DNA of 64,000 nt from Chamaesiphon minutus PCC 6605 (lineage in GTDB: Bacteria; Cyanobacteriota; Cyanobacteriia; Cyanobacteriales; Chamaesiphonaceae), in assembly GCF_000317145.1 (NCBI RefSeq), contig NC_019697.1:806001-870000 (forward strand), in the 5' to 3' direction. The translations under genes were made by a program, and so were the position numbers. This document shows, piece by piece, positions 56,153 through 64,000 of this stretch; positions within the stretch are counted from its first letter, which is position 1, and every line of letters starts with the position of its first letter. The notes under the pieces are model-generated. The model had not been told where the DNA came from. It did not search any database and saw nothing but the letters and a program-made list of their open reading frames with translations.

Positions 56153-56677
56153 ATGTCAACGAGAAACTTTCTGTGGACGGCATTAATTGGGTTAGCAGCT
56201 ACTCTTCCGACGAGCGTGGCGATTGCTGTTGCTAAAAGTTCGATTGAAATCGGGCAGACAGTAGTTACACCGAGCGCGATTTTAATCGCCCAAGTCAAAG
56301 AACAAAGTTCGAGCGACTACTTTGCAGCGGGGGTACGGAAATACAAAAAAGGAGACGTTCAGGGCGCATTAGCAGAGTTCAACCAAGCGATAAAACTCAA
56401 TCCCAATTATGCAGTTGCTTATTATGCGCGCGGATTTATTGCCGCAGATAAACTTCAGGATATTCAAGGTGCATTAGCCGATTTTAATCGCGCGATCGAA
56501 CTCGATCCTAATAATGCAGTCGTGTACTGTGCCAGAGGCGTACTCAAGCACGAACATTTCAGCGACGCCGCAAGTGAAATTAGCGATCTCCAAACCTGTG
56601 CCAGACTGTATCAAGAACAAGGACGCACTCAAGAATATCAAGCCGCGATCGATTTGATTAAGAAATGGCAGCAATAG
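56153..56677 (+). CDS. TPR-repeat protein, exported
   Basis: The 174-residue protein has an N-terminal signal/membrane segment (TALIGLAATLPTSVAIAVA). At least two TPR units follow: GDVQGALAEFNQAIKLNPNY with AVAYYARG, and IQGALADFNRAIELDPNNAV with VYCARG. A third partial unit is near the C-terminus (YQEQGRTQEYQAAIDLIKK). TPRs mediate protein contacts. The frame opens at 56105, but the ATG at 56153 (MSTRNFLWTAL) starts the signal segment. The partner is unknown. It is convergent with the debranching-type enzyme gene. Confidence 0.85.
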   Translation: MSTRNFLWTALIGLAATLPTSVAIAVAKSSIEIGQTVVTPSAILIAQVKEQSSSDYFAAGVRKYKKGDVQGALAEFNQAIKLNPNYAVAYYARGFIAADKLQDIQGALADFNRAIELDPNNAVVYCARGVLKHEHFSDAASEISDLQTCARLYQEQGRTQEYQAAIDLIKKWQQ

Positions 56678-56750
56678 TGAGGGGATAGGGAATAGGGAAT
56701 AGGGGATAGGTTTTAGGCTCATCCAGTCTCCCCGTCTCCCCCTCCTCCCC

Positions 56751-58922
56751 TCACCACGGTTGCCAAGACTTCTGCACGATCTCCAGCTCGCCTGTTTTAA
56801 CATCGGCGTGCCAATGAGTGCGATCGTCTTCGCGCCAGCAGCGCAGCTCGATGACAGCATTACCGACGGTTAGTTGGCGCAGAGTGATATCTGGCAACCA
56901 TTTGGGTAACTGTGGATCGACATACAGCCGCCCATTAGGGGCGTCGGCTTGCAGTCCGAGCATCGCTTGGATTAAATGAAAGATCGAACCCGCCGCCCAG
57001 GCTTGGGGGACGTTTGCTTGGGCGTATTGTACGGGGAACGCGCCTTTTTGTTGGGTAATTCCAGCGTAGACTTCGGGGAGACGGTAGTTCTCAAAATAAC
57101 TAGCGGCTTCGGAAATACCCCGCGCGATTTTGGCAGTGGCAATGTCAGAGCCGTAACGTTTGCATCCGAGGGCAATAATGCCGTTATCGTGCGCCCAAAT
57201 CGAGCCGAGATGGTAAGAGTGGGGATTGAAACTGAGATGATCGGCAGATAAAGTGCGAATGCCCCACCCGCTCCACAAATCGGTAGCCATCAATCGATCG
57301 ATAACCTGCACCGCCCGTTCGGGACTGACAATGCCGCTCCACAAGCAGTGTCCGGGATTGGAGACGATCGATTTGACGGGTTGTTTATCGCCATCGAGGG
57401 CGTAGGCGTAGAACCCCAATTCCTCGCACCAGAATTGCTCCTCAAACTGCGATTGCAACGTCTTGGCTTTTTGTCTGAATTCGATCGCGCGCTCTGGCTC
57501 GCCGAGTGCGATAAAGACTTCTGCCATCCGCATCCAGGCATCAAATACATACCCCTGAAGTTCGCACAGCGCGATCGGAGCTTTGACTTGCGAACCATCT
57601 GGATACACGATCGCATCGCCTGAGTCTTTCCACCCTTGATTGTAAATACCTTGTGGAGAGCTGGTTTTGAACTCTTGCAAGCCATCGCCATCGAGATCGC
57701 CATAACGATCGATCCAATCCAAGCAGCGGAGCGCGACATCGCGATATTCATGCAGCAATCCGATGTCGCCAGTCCATTTCCAGGTTTCATGGAGCAAGAT
57801 GAGATACAGCGGCGTCGCGTCGGCGGTGCCGTAGTAAGGCGTGTGCGGAATGCGATTGAAGTGTGCCAGTTCGCCTGTGCGAAGTTCGTGTGGCATTTTA
57901 CCGGGCTGTGCATCGCGCCAGTCGTCGATTTCTGTTGCTTGGTATTGGGCGAGTTTTTTGAGGGTACCCAGGGCAAAATTGGGGCGTACCAGCATACATT
58001 GGAGGCTGGCAATTAGGCTATCGCGCCCAAAGATCGTCACAAACCAGGGGACACCCGCCGCTGGTACCCAAGTATCGGACGGTAAAGTGAGATCGTAGAG
58101 CCGCAATGCGCCCATATCTTCGACGGATTGCTGATAGAGTCGATAGACTTCTTCTTGAGCGGTGGTTACTTGGGTGGCATTGTCAAACCATTGCTGGTGC
58201 AATGCCTCGGCTTCCGGTGCCATCTCATAGCACTCGGTGGGAAACATGCTGGTGTTCGATCGATCTGTATCCGCTTGGGGATAGGCACCATCCGAACTTA
58301 AAATGTAGTAGCAGCAGGTATGCCAAGATTCTCTGGCTGCTAATTCTACCAAAAAGGTAATGCGACCATTGGCAAATCGCGCTGGGGAAGATGCGTTGCG
58401 GACTCGATACAAAAAGCGACGCTGAAAATTACGATTGATGTAAGTAGTGTTTAATTCTCCATTTTCTTCGCTCCAGCTTGTATTGATATGTCCGCGCCGA
58501 ATGTAGTGATGAGATTTAACCTCAAATATATCTGCAAAATCCGATCGCAGGGCAATTTCGAGATTGAATTTAATTGGCGTCAACCCGTGATTGGTAATAT
58601 CGATGTCTTCGTGAATGCCATCGCCCGCCACCCGGCTCAAGACTAGCTCTAGCGTGCCTTGAGGAATCGTGCTGTCTTCGGTTTCGATCTTCGGATTGGT
58701 GAGATAAACGCGAGCGGTTGAATAGCTAGTCGTACTCGAATTAAGCCGCGTCCACGGTTGACCGTTGGCGAAGATCCCATAATAGCTAACAAATCGGGTG
58801 TCGTCAGCAAACACCCCAAATTCTCCCTCAGAAATCATTTGGCCATCTTCTTGCGTCACCATAAAGGTGTTCCCTTGATTGATGGTCAATACAGGCGGGC
58901 CGACGTTTACCAGAAAAGGCAT
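56751..58922 (-). CDS. Glycogen-debranching-type amylo-alpha-1,6-glucosidase family protein
   Basis: The 723-residue protein has an N-terminal glycogen-debranching-type beta-sandwich domain (about 1-230, MVTQEDGQMISEGEFGVFAD, DTRFVSYYG). A C-terminal (alpha/alpha)6 barrel follows (about 270-700, WVPAAGVPWFVTIFGRDSLI; YGDLDGDGLQEFKTSSPQGI; IWAHDNGIIALGC). It fits the amylo-alpha-1,6-glucosidase family that occurs with glycogen or trehalose/sucrose metabolism. The exact substrate is unclear. No other glycogen gene is adjacent. The ATG at 58922 fits the family N-terminus (MPFLVNVGPPVLTINQGN). Confidence 0.87.
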   Translation of the reverse strand: MPFLVNVGPPVLTINQGNTFMVTQEDGQMISEGEFGVFADDTRFVSYYGIFANGQPWTRLNSSTTSYSTARVYLTNPKIETEDSTIPQGTLELVLSRVAGDGIHEDIDITNHGLTPIKFNLEIALRSDFADIFEVKSHHYIRRGHINTSWSEENGELNTTYINRNFQRRFLYRVRNASSPARFANGRITFLVELAARESWHTCCYYILSSDGAYPQADTDRSNTSMFPTECYEMAPEAEALHQQWFDNATQVTTAQEEVYRLYQQSVEDMGALRLYDLTLPSDTWVPAAGVPWFVTIFGRDSLIASLQCMLVRPNFALGTLKKLAQYQATEIDDWRDAQPGKMPHELRTGELAHFNRIPHTPYYGTADATPLYLILLHETWKWTGDIGLLHEYRDVALRCLDWIDRYGDLDGDGLQEFKTSSPQGIYNQGWKDSGDAIVYPDGSQVKAPIALCELQGYVFDAWMRMAEVFIALGEPERAIEFRQKAKTLQSQFEEQFWCEELGFYAYALDGDKQPVKSIVSNPGHCLWSGIVSPERAVQVIDRLMATDLWSGWGIRTLSADHLSFNPHSYHLGSIWAHDNGIIALGCKRYGSDIATAKIARGISEAASYFENYRLPEVYAGITQQKGAFPVQYAQANVPQAWAAGSIFHLIQAMLGLQADAPNGRLYVDPQLPKWLPDITLRQLTVGNAVIELRCWREDDRTHWHADVKTGELEIVQKSWQPW

Positions 58923-59067
58923 AAGCTAGATTCCATCAGCTAGAAAATTGCAGATAAACTTAATAAAAAGTTTAGATGACTAGATCTTTAAACTAGCGTG
59001 AATTCAGAATGATAAAATCTATCTTTACTCAGAGGTTTTGTAGCGATAAATACCTCATGCCACAAAA

Positions 59068-59107
59068 AGCACGCTCTTTATGGCTAGTGAGCCACAAAGA
59101 GCGTGCT
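59068..59107 (-). terminator. Intrinsic terminator of ycf66
   Basis: Stem AGCACGCTCTTT / AAAGAGCGTGCT extended by TGGCT/AGCCA across one mismatch, with an AGTG loop. On the minus strand it is followed by TTTTGTGG. It lies just past the ycf66 stop. Confidence 0.8.
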
Positions 59108-59125
59108 GTTGAGATCGATCTAGAT

Positions 59126-60055
59126 CTAGTAGCGATCGGGAAAGACGATCGGTTCGGTGCTCGAGGGCGGTAACCCTGATGGCGGATCGAGCGGTTCGTA
59201 GTCTATATAATTGGCGGTGGAACCCTCGCCGCCGATACTTGCCACTCTGTCGGCAGAACCATTCGGATCGCGTTCGGGACGGGAACGACGGCGGCTGCGG
59301 GGGCTGGGTGCTGGTTCGTCTATCATGCCCATATCTGGCTGACTATCATCCCAGTCTCGCGTCGGTTCTGCCGAATCGGGACGGTTGTTTCTGCTGCGAT
59401 TCGACGAGCGACGATTGGAACTTGCATAATCGGCATCTGGTAAAGCGCGGCGCACCTGTACTGGTTCGTCAGCATCATTCCAGTCCTGTTCGTCCCAACT
59501 GTCATTTTGGCGACGAGCGAGGTAGCCTACTTCAGAGCGAGCTGGCTCGGTGAGACGACGGCGCGGGGCTGTCTGTGCAAACCTGTCTTCAGGCAACTCT
59601 CTAGTCGCAGATCGACGACTTGGAAACTCTTCTAGGTCTTCGCGTTCGTTGTTACGACGATCTAATCTATCTTTGTTGCGACGATTGCTCCGTTCGACTG
59701 GCGCATATTCTGGCTCATCATCAATCCGCGCAGTGTAACCCGATTTCCGTGGGGAGGCTTCGCGACCAGCACTGCGACCACCACCTTTGAGCCGTTTGTT
59801 TTCGGCACGCACCTGAATAAATTGCCACATGAGGGTGATTATCGAACCAATCATCAGCAATTGCTGGAAGGCCATTGCTGCGCCCAAGTCCAGGCTAATC
59901 AGCAGCAGCAAACCACAGATAATGCCAACGATCGCATAAATGTTGTCAGATTCTTGATATAGATCGGGCTTGAACTTGCTGGTCAGAAACAGGCTCAGAG
60001 AGGCAAGAATCAAAACTAGACCAAATAGCAGAGCCGCAGGAATGCCAAAACTCAC
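59126..60055 (-). CDS. ycf66: Ycf66 family protein
   Basis: Ycf66 is a membrane protein of unknown function conserved in cyanobacteria and some plastids. The N-terminal 85 residues contain three hydrophobic segments (GIPAALLFGLVLILASLSL; IYAIVGIICGLLLLISL; FQQLLMIGSIITLMWQF). A long charged, low-complexity tail rich in Arg, Asp and Ser follows. The open frame reaches 60091, but the GTG at 60055 (VSFGIPAALL) has a GAGGA site eight bases upstream and matches the family start, so I prefer it. It is codirectional with psbX. Confidence 0.85.
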   Translation of the reverse strand: MSFGIPAALLFGLVLILASLSLFLTSKFKPDLYQESDNIYAIVGIICGLLLLISLDLGAAMAFQQLLMIGSIITLMWQFIQVRAENKRLKGGGRSAGREASPRKSGYTARIDDEPEYAPVERSNRRNKDRLDRRNNEREDLEEFPSRRSATRELPEDRFAQTAPRRRLTEPARSEVGYLARRQNDSWDEQDWNDADEPVQVRRALPDADYASSNRRSSNRSRNNRPDSAEPTRDWDDSQPDMGMIDEPAPSPRSRRRSRPERDPNGSADRVASIGGEGSTANYIDYEPLDPPSGLPPSSTEPIVFPDRY

Positions 60056-60305
60056 GGTGATTTCCTCAAAGGGTGAAACAGAACGGTGCAAACCGTTGGG
60101 ACATTAAATGCTCGACATGGTCAAAGGCTATTTAATTCTTCGTATATTTTAGCATTCACCATTATTTATGCCGATCGACCATATTCAAAACTTCTGTTGT
60201 TGCGAAAGTTTTACCACTTCTATTTTGGCTCATTGGCGGAGCCTCTCCATCAGGAGCATCGAACTCCTTCGTCCATCCATAGATTGACTAATTTTTCCAC
60301 CATAA

Positions 60306-60339
60306 AACCCCAGTTGGGTCGGACGACCGATCTGGGGTT
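60306..60339 (-). terminator. Intrinsic terminator of psbX
   Basis: Stem AACCCCAG / CTGGGGTT with an inner TCGG/CCGA stem, followed on the minus strand by TTATGG. It lies 22 bases past the psbX stop. The rest of the gap up to the ycf66 start holds a GGCGGAGCCTCTCC-type repeat at about 60233-60250. Confidence 0.75.
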
Positions 60340-60361
60340 GATTTAGCGGCGGTGGCGAATC

Positions 60362-60481
60362 TTAAGAACGTTGAATCTTATCTTTTTGACTGATGAAGAT
60401 CAGGCCGACTGTAGCGGGAACGACTACGATCAATGCGCCTGCGAGCAGACTATACATGAAGTTAGCTAATGAGGGTGTCAT
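60362..60481 (-). CDS. psbX: Photosystem II reaction centre protein X (PsbX)
   Basis: PsbX is a single-helix subunit of photosystem II near cytochrome b559 that influences quinone binding. The 39-residue frame reads [20 protein letters not shown], then [19 protein letters not shown], which matches cyanobacterial PsbX in length, helix and the C-terminal SQKDKIQRS. It is too short for routine gene finding. A terminator follows, and ycf66 lies downstream on the same strand, an arrangement found in other cyanobacteria as I recall. Confidence 0.95.
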   Translation of the reverse strand: MTPSLANFMYSLLAGALIVVVPATVGLIFISQKDKIQRS

Positions 60482-60638
60482 AAAAGGTTTTGTCCTGCGA
60501 TCGAACTAAAAGATTATTTAATCTAATTCTAGCTACTTAGTTGCACGCTGAGAAGTGTTTGTCCAAATTTGGCCTGGAGTTAGGAGAGTGGGAGAGTGGG
60601 AGAGTGGGAAAGCAGTTACAATCCCAAATCCCAACTCC
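60482..60638. other. psbX upstream region with GAGTGGGA octamers
   Basis: It contains the psbX promoter (not resolved) and three to four GAGTGGGA octamers at 60583-60612, next to the heptamer array. No gene is present between psbX and the exported protein at 61032. Confidence 0.5.
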
Positions 60639-60790
60639 TCTAAAGCCTAAAGCCTAAAGCCTAAAGCCTAAAGCCTAAAGCCTAAAGCCTAAAGCCTAAA
60701 GCCTAAAGCCTAAAGCCTAAAGCCTAAAGCCTAAAGCCTAAAACCTAAAGCCTAAAGCCTAAAACCTAAAACCTAAAACCTAAAGCCTTT
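60639..60790. repeat. Largest CCTAAAG heptamer array (about 21 copies)
   Basis: About 150 bases of uninterrupted seven-base units, mostly CCTAAAG, with a few CCTAAAA near the 3' end. It lies 240 bases upstream of the zincin-like gene; a second array in reverse orientation (61761-61841) starts four bases after that gene. Confidence 0.92.
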
Positions 60791-61031
60791 TCTCAACCAG
60801 TAGATTAAATGTCTCTCAGCTTACTAGAGCGGACGCATCGGTAGCGAGATCGGCTATATCTATTGCCAGTGTTGGTCTGTAGCAATTTGGGCGGCAATCT
60901 ATAGCGCGATCGGTCTTAAGATTCTTTGCAAAAGAGACTTTCGACGGTCGAAGTGGGATTGTTATGATTAAGCAGTGGATTTTAGATCCGCCTTCGCCGA
61001 CTCTTCACTTTACTTCAACCTGTTTTGAGCA

Positions 61032-61757
61032 ATGATCGCGAACCTGAGAAAGTTCTGTAAATTTTGTTCGATTGTGTTAGTTACGGCATTGGTCATCGCG
61101 ATCGCGTTATCCCCGCACTCACTCCACGATCTCTTCTCTACCCAAAAGTCGGCTCTCACAGGCGCAATTCAACTCCCCCAGGTACCAGAGATCGCTGCAC
61201 CCACTCCCGAACTAGCCTGGAGTGAAACTGGGGCGACCATGCTACCGCTAGCGGCTCAAATTATGGCTTTGCGCAATCCTCAAGGCGTGCCTCTAGATGT
61301 GACTCAAAAGGGCTATTTGCGGCCATTGTTTGGAGATTTGGTCGATCGAGTGACGGTGGTATATCAAGCTCAATTACTCGATCGATGGTCGCAAGGAGGC
61401 AAGGAAACCCATATTGGGGGCGTAGATTCATCGGCGCAGACTTATTGCGATCGGATCTATATTCGCGCGCCATATCGCGCTCGCGATACCGATCGATTGG
61501 TATTATTGGCTCACGAACTCACTCATGCCCAACAATGCCGTCAAGCTGGCGGGATCGGTCAATTTGGCGAACGCTATTTTATCGGATATTATCGGGGCGG
61601 ACAAAATTATCAAAACAATCCGCTAGAGAAGTCTGCACGGGCGATGGAGGAAAAGTTCACCCATCAGTTGTGCAATTCGATCGGCTGTCCGCCTCGGAGC
61701 GGTCGATATTATGTCAACTATAAAGGCTGGGGGATTAAGTTACCAGTGAATTTGTAG
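61032..61757 (+). CDS. Exported zincin-like protein (DUF4157-like)
   Basis: The 241-residue protein starts with a signal or anchor segment (SIVLVTALVIAIALSPHSL). The C-terminal half contains LLAHELTHAQQCRQAGGIG, a HExxH zinc-binding motif (HELTH), preceded by CDRIYIRAPY. It resembles DUF4157, a family of putative peptidases often linked to contractile-toxin cargo. Here it is a short stand-alone protein with cysteines that might form disulfides. A possible third ligand is the glutamate in NPLEKSARAMEEKF. Protease activity is inferred, not shown. The gene is flanked by inverted heptamer arrays. Confidence 0.75.
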   Translation: MIANLRKFCKFCSIVLVTALVIAIALSPHSLHDLFSTQKSALTGAIQLPQVPEIAAPTPELAWSETGATMLPLAAQIMALRNPQGVPLDVTQKGYLRPLFGDLVDRVTVVYQAQLLDRWSQGGKETHIGGVDSSAQTYCDRIYIRAPYRARDTDRLVLLAHELTHAQQCRQAGGIGQFGERYFIGYYRGGQNYQNNPLEKSARAMEEKFTHQLCNSIGCPPRSGRYYVNYKGWGIKLPVNL

Positions 61758-61760
61758 AGA

Positions 61761-61841
61761 TAGGTTTTAGGTTTTAGGTTTTAGGCTTTAGGCTTTAGGC
61801 TTTAGGTTTTAGGCTTTAGGCTTTATGGTTTTAGGCTTTAG
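61761..61841. repeat. CTTTAGG heptamer array in reverse orientation
   Basis: Eleven or so copies of TTTAGGC/TTTAGGT, the complement of the CCTAAAG unit, beginning immediately after the stop codon region of the zincin-like gene. Confidence 0.9.
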
Positions 61842-61887
61842 AGGATTTGGGATTGCAACTACTTTCCCACTCTCCCCCTCTCCTCTC

Positions 61888-62379
61888 TCACCCCTTTGCT
61901 GGAGACAGTTCTAAGATCTCCTCCGCGACTCGATCGAGAATTGGCATAACCGATAATCGATTGCCCTGCTTGACGACTAGTAGCTCTGCGGGGGTGAATC
62001 GATCGCGCAGTGTGGCGAGAGTAATAACATTGCTAAAAGTGCGGACGAATTCGACTTTGACAGTATGCCAGCGCGGTGCTGTTGGGGTAGATTTGGGGTC
62101 GTAGTAGTCACCATCGGGATCGAATTGACTCGGATCGACGACTTGAGCTGCAACGATCTGCATGAGTCCGACAATTCCGGGTGGATTGGTATTCGAGTGA
62201 TAAAAAAATGCCACATCGCCGACTTGCATCGATTTGAGAAAATTTCGCGCCTGATAATTTCTGACGCCATCCCAAATAGTCGTGCGATCGCGCTCCAAAT
62301 TGCCGATCCCATAAACTTCGGGTTCGGACTTCATCAACCAATAATTCACTCGATCTTTAACTCTAACAATTAGGTGCAT
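61888..62379 (-). CDS. EVE-domain protein (thymocyte nuclear protein 1-like)
   Basis: The 163-residue protein consists of a single EVE domain, a PUA-like fold that binds modified bases in DNA or RNA. The N-terminus NYWLMKSEPEVYGIGNLERD and the segments WDGVRNYQARNFLKSM, VGDVAFFYHSNTNPPGIVGL and FDPDGDYYDPKSTPTAPRW are diagnostic. The start at 62379 gives 14 residues before YWLMKSEP, slightly longer than usual. EVE proteins are often linked to modification-dependent defence; here no such gene is adjacent, so a general role is as likely. Confidence 0.92.
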   Translation of the reverse strand: MHLIVRVKDRVNYWLMKSEPEVYGIGNLERDRTTIWDGVRNYQARNFLKSMQVGDVAFFYHSNTNPPGIVGLMQIVAAQVVDPSQFDPDGDYYDPKSTPTAPRWHTVKVEFVRTFSNVITLATLRDRFTPAELLVVKQGNRLSVMPILDRVAEEILELSPAKG

Positions 62380-62420
62380 TATACGATCTCATTAGGCAAT
62401 ACTTCTTTTGTTAATCTAAA

Positions 62421-62500
62421 AATTAGTTAGTCCGCCTACGCGGACTTCGCATCACAAGCTGCGATTTCAATCGTCAGCAGTTCTTAACCGAGAAGTATTG
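62421..62500. repeat. Dispersed repeat, copy 2
   Basis: AATTAGTTAGTCCGCCTACG to TTCTTAACCGAGAAGTATTG, homologous to 55927-56003. The hairpin arms differ in sequence (GTCCGCCTACGCGGAC versus GTCCGCGTAGGCGGAC) but both remain paired, suggesting selection for the stem. Confidence 0.7.
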
Positions 62501-62574
62501 AGATTGGAGGAGCATGTGTATCAGTCAAGACAGGGGGGTCTGGGGGTTGGCACCAACAACCTCCACATATACTT

Positions 62575-64000
62575 TTAAATCGACGCACCAAGTTGAACCA
62601 GAGCGGTTATTTGCGCGCGATTCAATCCTTCGTTGTCGCCGAGTTGCATTAGTTGATAAGGCTTAATCGACTCGATCGAGCGAACTTCAACTAACGAATA
62701 ATCTTGCAATTCCCATACCTTAATTGCACCATCCACACTACAGCTAATCGCTCTATTTAATCGATCGAGAAATGAGATCGAATTAATCTCTTTTTGGTGA
62801 GCTTGAAACCTGTCGATCCATATTTGCCGATCGAGATCCCAGACGGAGATCGTACCATCATCATTGCCACAAATGAGGAGCTGGGAGTAGAGGGGATGGC
62901 AAAGAATCGCCATCGCATCTCGATCGCCGATATTGGCACTAGTATGGAGACAATCGCGATCGAGTTGCCAACGATTGAGATGTCGATCGTCGGTAATCCC
63001 GATAATCGATCGACCATCGCGCGTAAAAGTCAGTTGCCTGAGGCGATTTCCTACGGCGGGATAACTGGTAAGCTGCCCCGTGGGGCGATGTAACAGCGCG
63101 AGCATGGGGGTATAGGTACCAAAGGCAATCCACTGACAATCGAGAGAGCGTGCTAATACCAATACCCATTGCGGCTGTAGGGCGGTAAAAATTTCTTGCT
63201 TGCCAGTTTCTAGATCCCAGTGGCGGGTAGTCGCATCATAACCGCGACTCCAGATGGTGCGATCGTCAGCAAATATCAGTTGGGGCACATAATCGGTATG
63301 CCCTTCAAAACTGTGTAGATGTTCGCCCGTAAGCGCGTCCCAAACTTTGATAATGCGATCGCTCCCCGTACTAGCGACTAGTTTACCATTAGGACTGAAT
63401 GCCAGTCCTCCTGCTAATTTTTGATGTGCCTGGAGCGTAATTGGATCTGCCAAGTCTTCCAAATTCCACAGCGATAGGGTGCCATCATCTTTACCACTAG
63501 CGACGATCGAATTGTGGGAATTAGTCGCCAAACTCATCATTCGGGGCGCGCAGCCGCCTGCCGTGGAGATACACTTGCCTGTTTCTAAGTTCCAGATCTG
63601 AATCGTGCCATTATCGCTACCTGTGGCGACAAATGGGGCGTGATAAGCGGCAGCTTTGCCACAATCGGCGGCAAAATCGATCGTCCGCAGGCAAGCACCT
63701 GTCTGGAGATTCCAGACGCGAATTTGTTCGAGACAAGTAGAGACAATTTGCCCCGTATTCTCGAAATTAATATGCCCGACTTGAGTGGGATGTCCGCACA
63801 AATCGAATAAATGTGCGCCCGTATCCACATCCCAACAATGAATCGTCCGCGAAAAATTTGCCCCCAGAATCTTTTTACCATTGGGGCTAAATGCCAGCCG
63901 CCGCAGATTGAGTGCTTGGGGGTCGCGAATCGCTTTTACCTGAACGCCCAACCAAATCTGCCAAATTCTAATTCCATCTTCCCCACAAGCCGCTAACAAC
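62575..64000 (-). CDS. WD40-repeat protein, C-terminal part (5' end outside window)
   Basis: The frame is open to the window edge. The visible 475 codons encode about ten WD40 repeats (for example LRRLAFSPNGKKILGANFSR then TIHCWDVDTG; GGLAFSPNGKLVASTGSDRI then IKVWDALTG) forming one or two beta-propellers. The end (LNRAQITALVQLGASI) is the short C-terminal motif common in cyanobacterial NB-ARC/NACHT-WD40 proteins. The missing N-terminus may therefore contain an NTPase, though this cannot be seen here. Such proteins act as scaffolds or STAND-type sensors. Confidence 0.9.
   Translation of the reverse strand, partial: LLAACGEDGIRIWQIWLGVQVKAIRDPQALNLRRLAFSPNGKKILGANFSRTIHCWDVDTGAHLFDLCGHPTQVGHINFENTGQIVSTCLEQIRVWNLQTGACLRTIDFAADCGKAAAYHAPFVATGSDNGTIQIWNLETGKCISTAGGCAPRMMSLATNSHNSIVASGKDDGTLSLWNLEDLADPITLQAHQKLAGGLAFSPNGKLVASTGSDRIIKVWDALTGEHLHSFEGHTDYVPQLIFADDRTIWSRGYDATTRHWDLETGKQEIFTALQPQWVLVLARSLDCQWIAFGTYTPMLALLHRPTGQLTSYPAVGNRLRQLTFTRDGRSIIGITDDRHLNRWQLDRDCLHTSANIGDRDAMAILCHPLYSQLLICGNDDGTISVWDLDRQIWIDRFQAHQKEINSISFLDRLNRAISCSVDGAIKVWELQDYSLVEVRSIESIKPYQLMQLGDNEGLNRAQITALVQLGASI

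Noticed and set aside
57290-58012. 240-codon minus-strand frame inside the debranching-type enzyme gene
   Set aside because: It is a shifted frame on the same strand within a well-supported gene, with low-complexity Ser/Arg/Cys-rich composition.
60639-60790. Possible CRISPR or telomere-like array
   Set aside because: The unit is seven bases with no spacers; this is a simple short tandem repeat of the kind common in cyanobacteria, inside a chromosome region.

Overview
The window is cyanobacterial. It encodes the phycobilisome core-membrane linker ApcE, the photosystem II subunit PsbX next to Ycf66, a PAP/fibrillin protein, a D1-processing-type C-terminal protease and many cyanobacteria-specific conserved proteins. 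It is very rich in the HIP1-like CGATCG core and in short tandem heptamer/octamer repeats. It looks chromosomal: valS, mraY, rodA, ilvB, ilvC, cdsA, mrp and cobQ are present. I cannot name the species.

Layout. 1-6.7 kb: 3' end of valS, a PRC-barrel protein, a conserved hypothetical, then a minus-strand set cdsA, cbiT and an Orn/Lys/Arg decarboxylase. 6.8-10.1 kb: apcE with four linker repeats. 10.7-13.5 kb: cupin, L,D-transpeptidase and HEAT-repeat protein, with an orphan plus-strand terminator suggesting a small RNA. 14-19.2 kb: mraY, a small acidic protein followed by three in-frame, stop-punctuated copies of its own C-terminus, PAP/fibrillin, a RecB-like nuclease and a Ctp protease. 19.3-22.3 kb: a CyRepA1-type plasmid replication protein. 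22.9-28.7 kb: pentapeptide protein, murQ, a small inverted-repeat transposon, a YkvA-like protein, an atypical SDR and a leucine-rich-repeat protein. 28.8-29.1 kb: four tandem tRNA-like sequences of two alternating types. 29.3-32.9 kb: ilvC, rodA and mrp. 33.2-36.7 kb: a five-gene minus-strand cluster (OGFr_N-like protein, twin membrane proteins, two arsenosugar-type glycosyltransferases). 37.1-45.3 kb: exbB-like, ilvB, a second small transposon, a secreted protein, an FMN reductase, a DUF6825-like protein, a UbiB kinase and a PP2C phosphatase.

45.4-49.5 kb is a defence segment: a HaeII-like restriction endonuclease, its C5 methyltransferase and a DndD-type SMC ATPase without the other Dnd genes. 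49.7-53.2 kb: an alpha/beta hydrolase plus acyltransferase pair (the two halves of plant phytyl ester synthase), a truncated CDP-alcohol phosphatidyltransferase, and the TIGR02587/TIGR02588 pair. 53.3-64 kb: AlkB-like dioxygenase, cobQ, TPR protein, glycogen-debranching-type enzyme, ycf66, psbX, a zincin-like exported protein, an EVE-domain protein and the C-terminus of a WD40 protein.

Intergenic DNA is dominated by repeats: CCTAAAG-type heptamer arrays, several dispersed inverted-repeat families, and two small non-autonomous elements with clear target-site duplications. The features I consider least explained are the stop-punctuated C-terminal cassettes (15.3-15.9 kb), the tRNA-like quartet (28.8-29.1 kb), the orphan DndD/HaeII cluster, and the glycosyltransferase gene whose start codon seems to have been lost to a heptamer repeat (34.5 kb).
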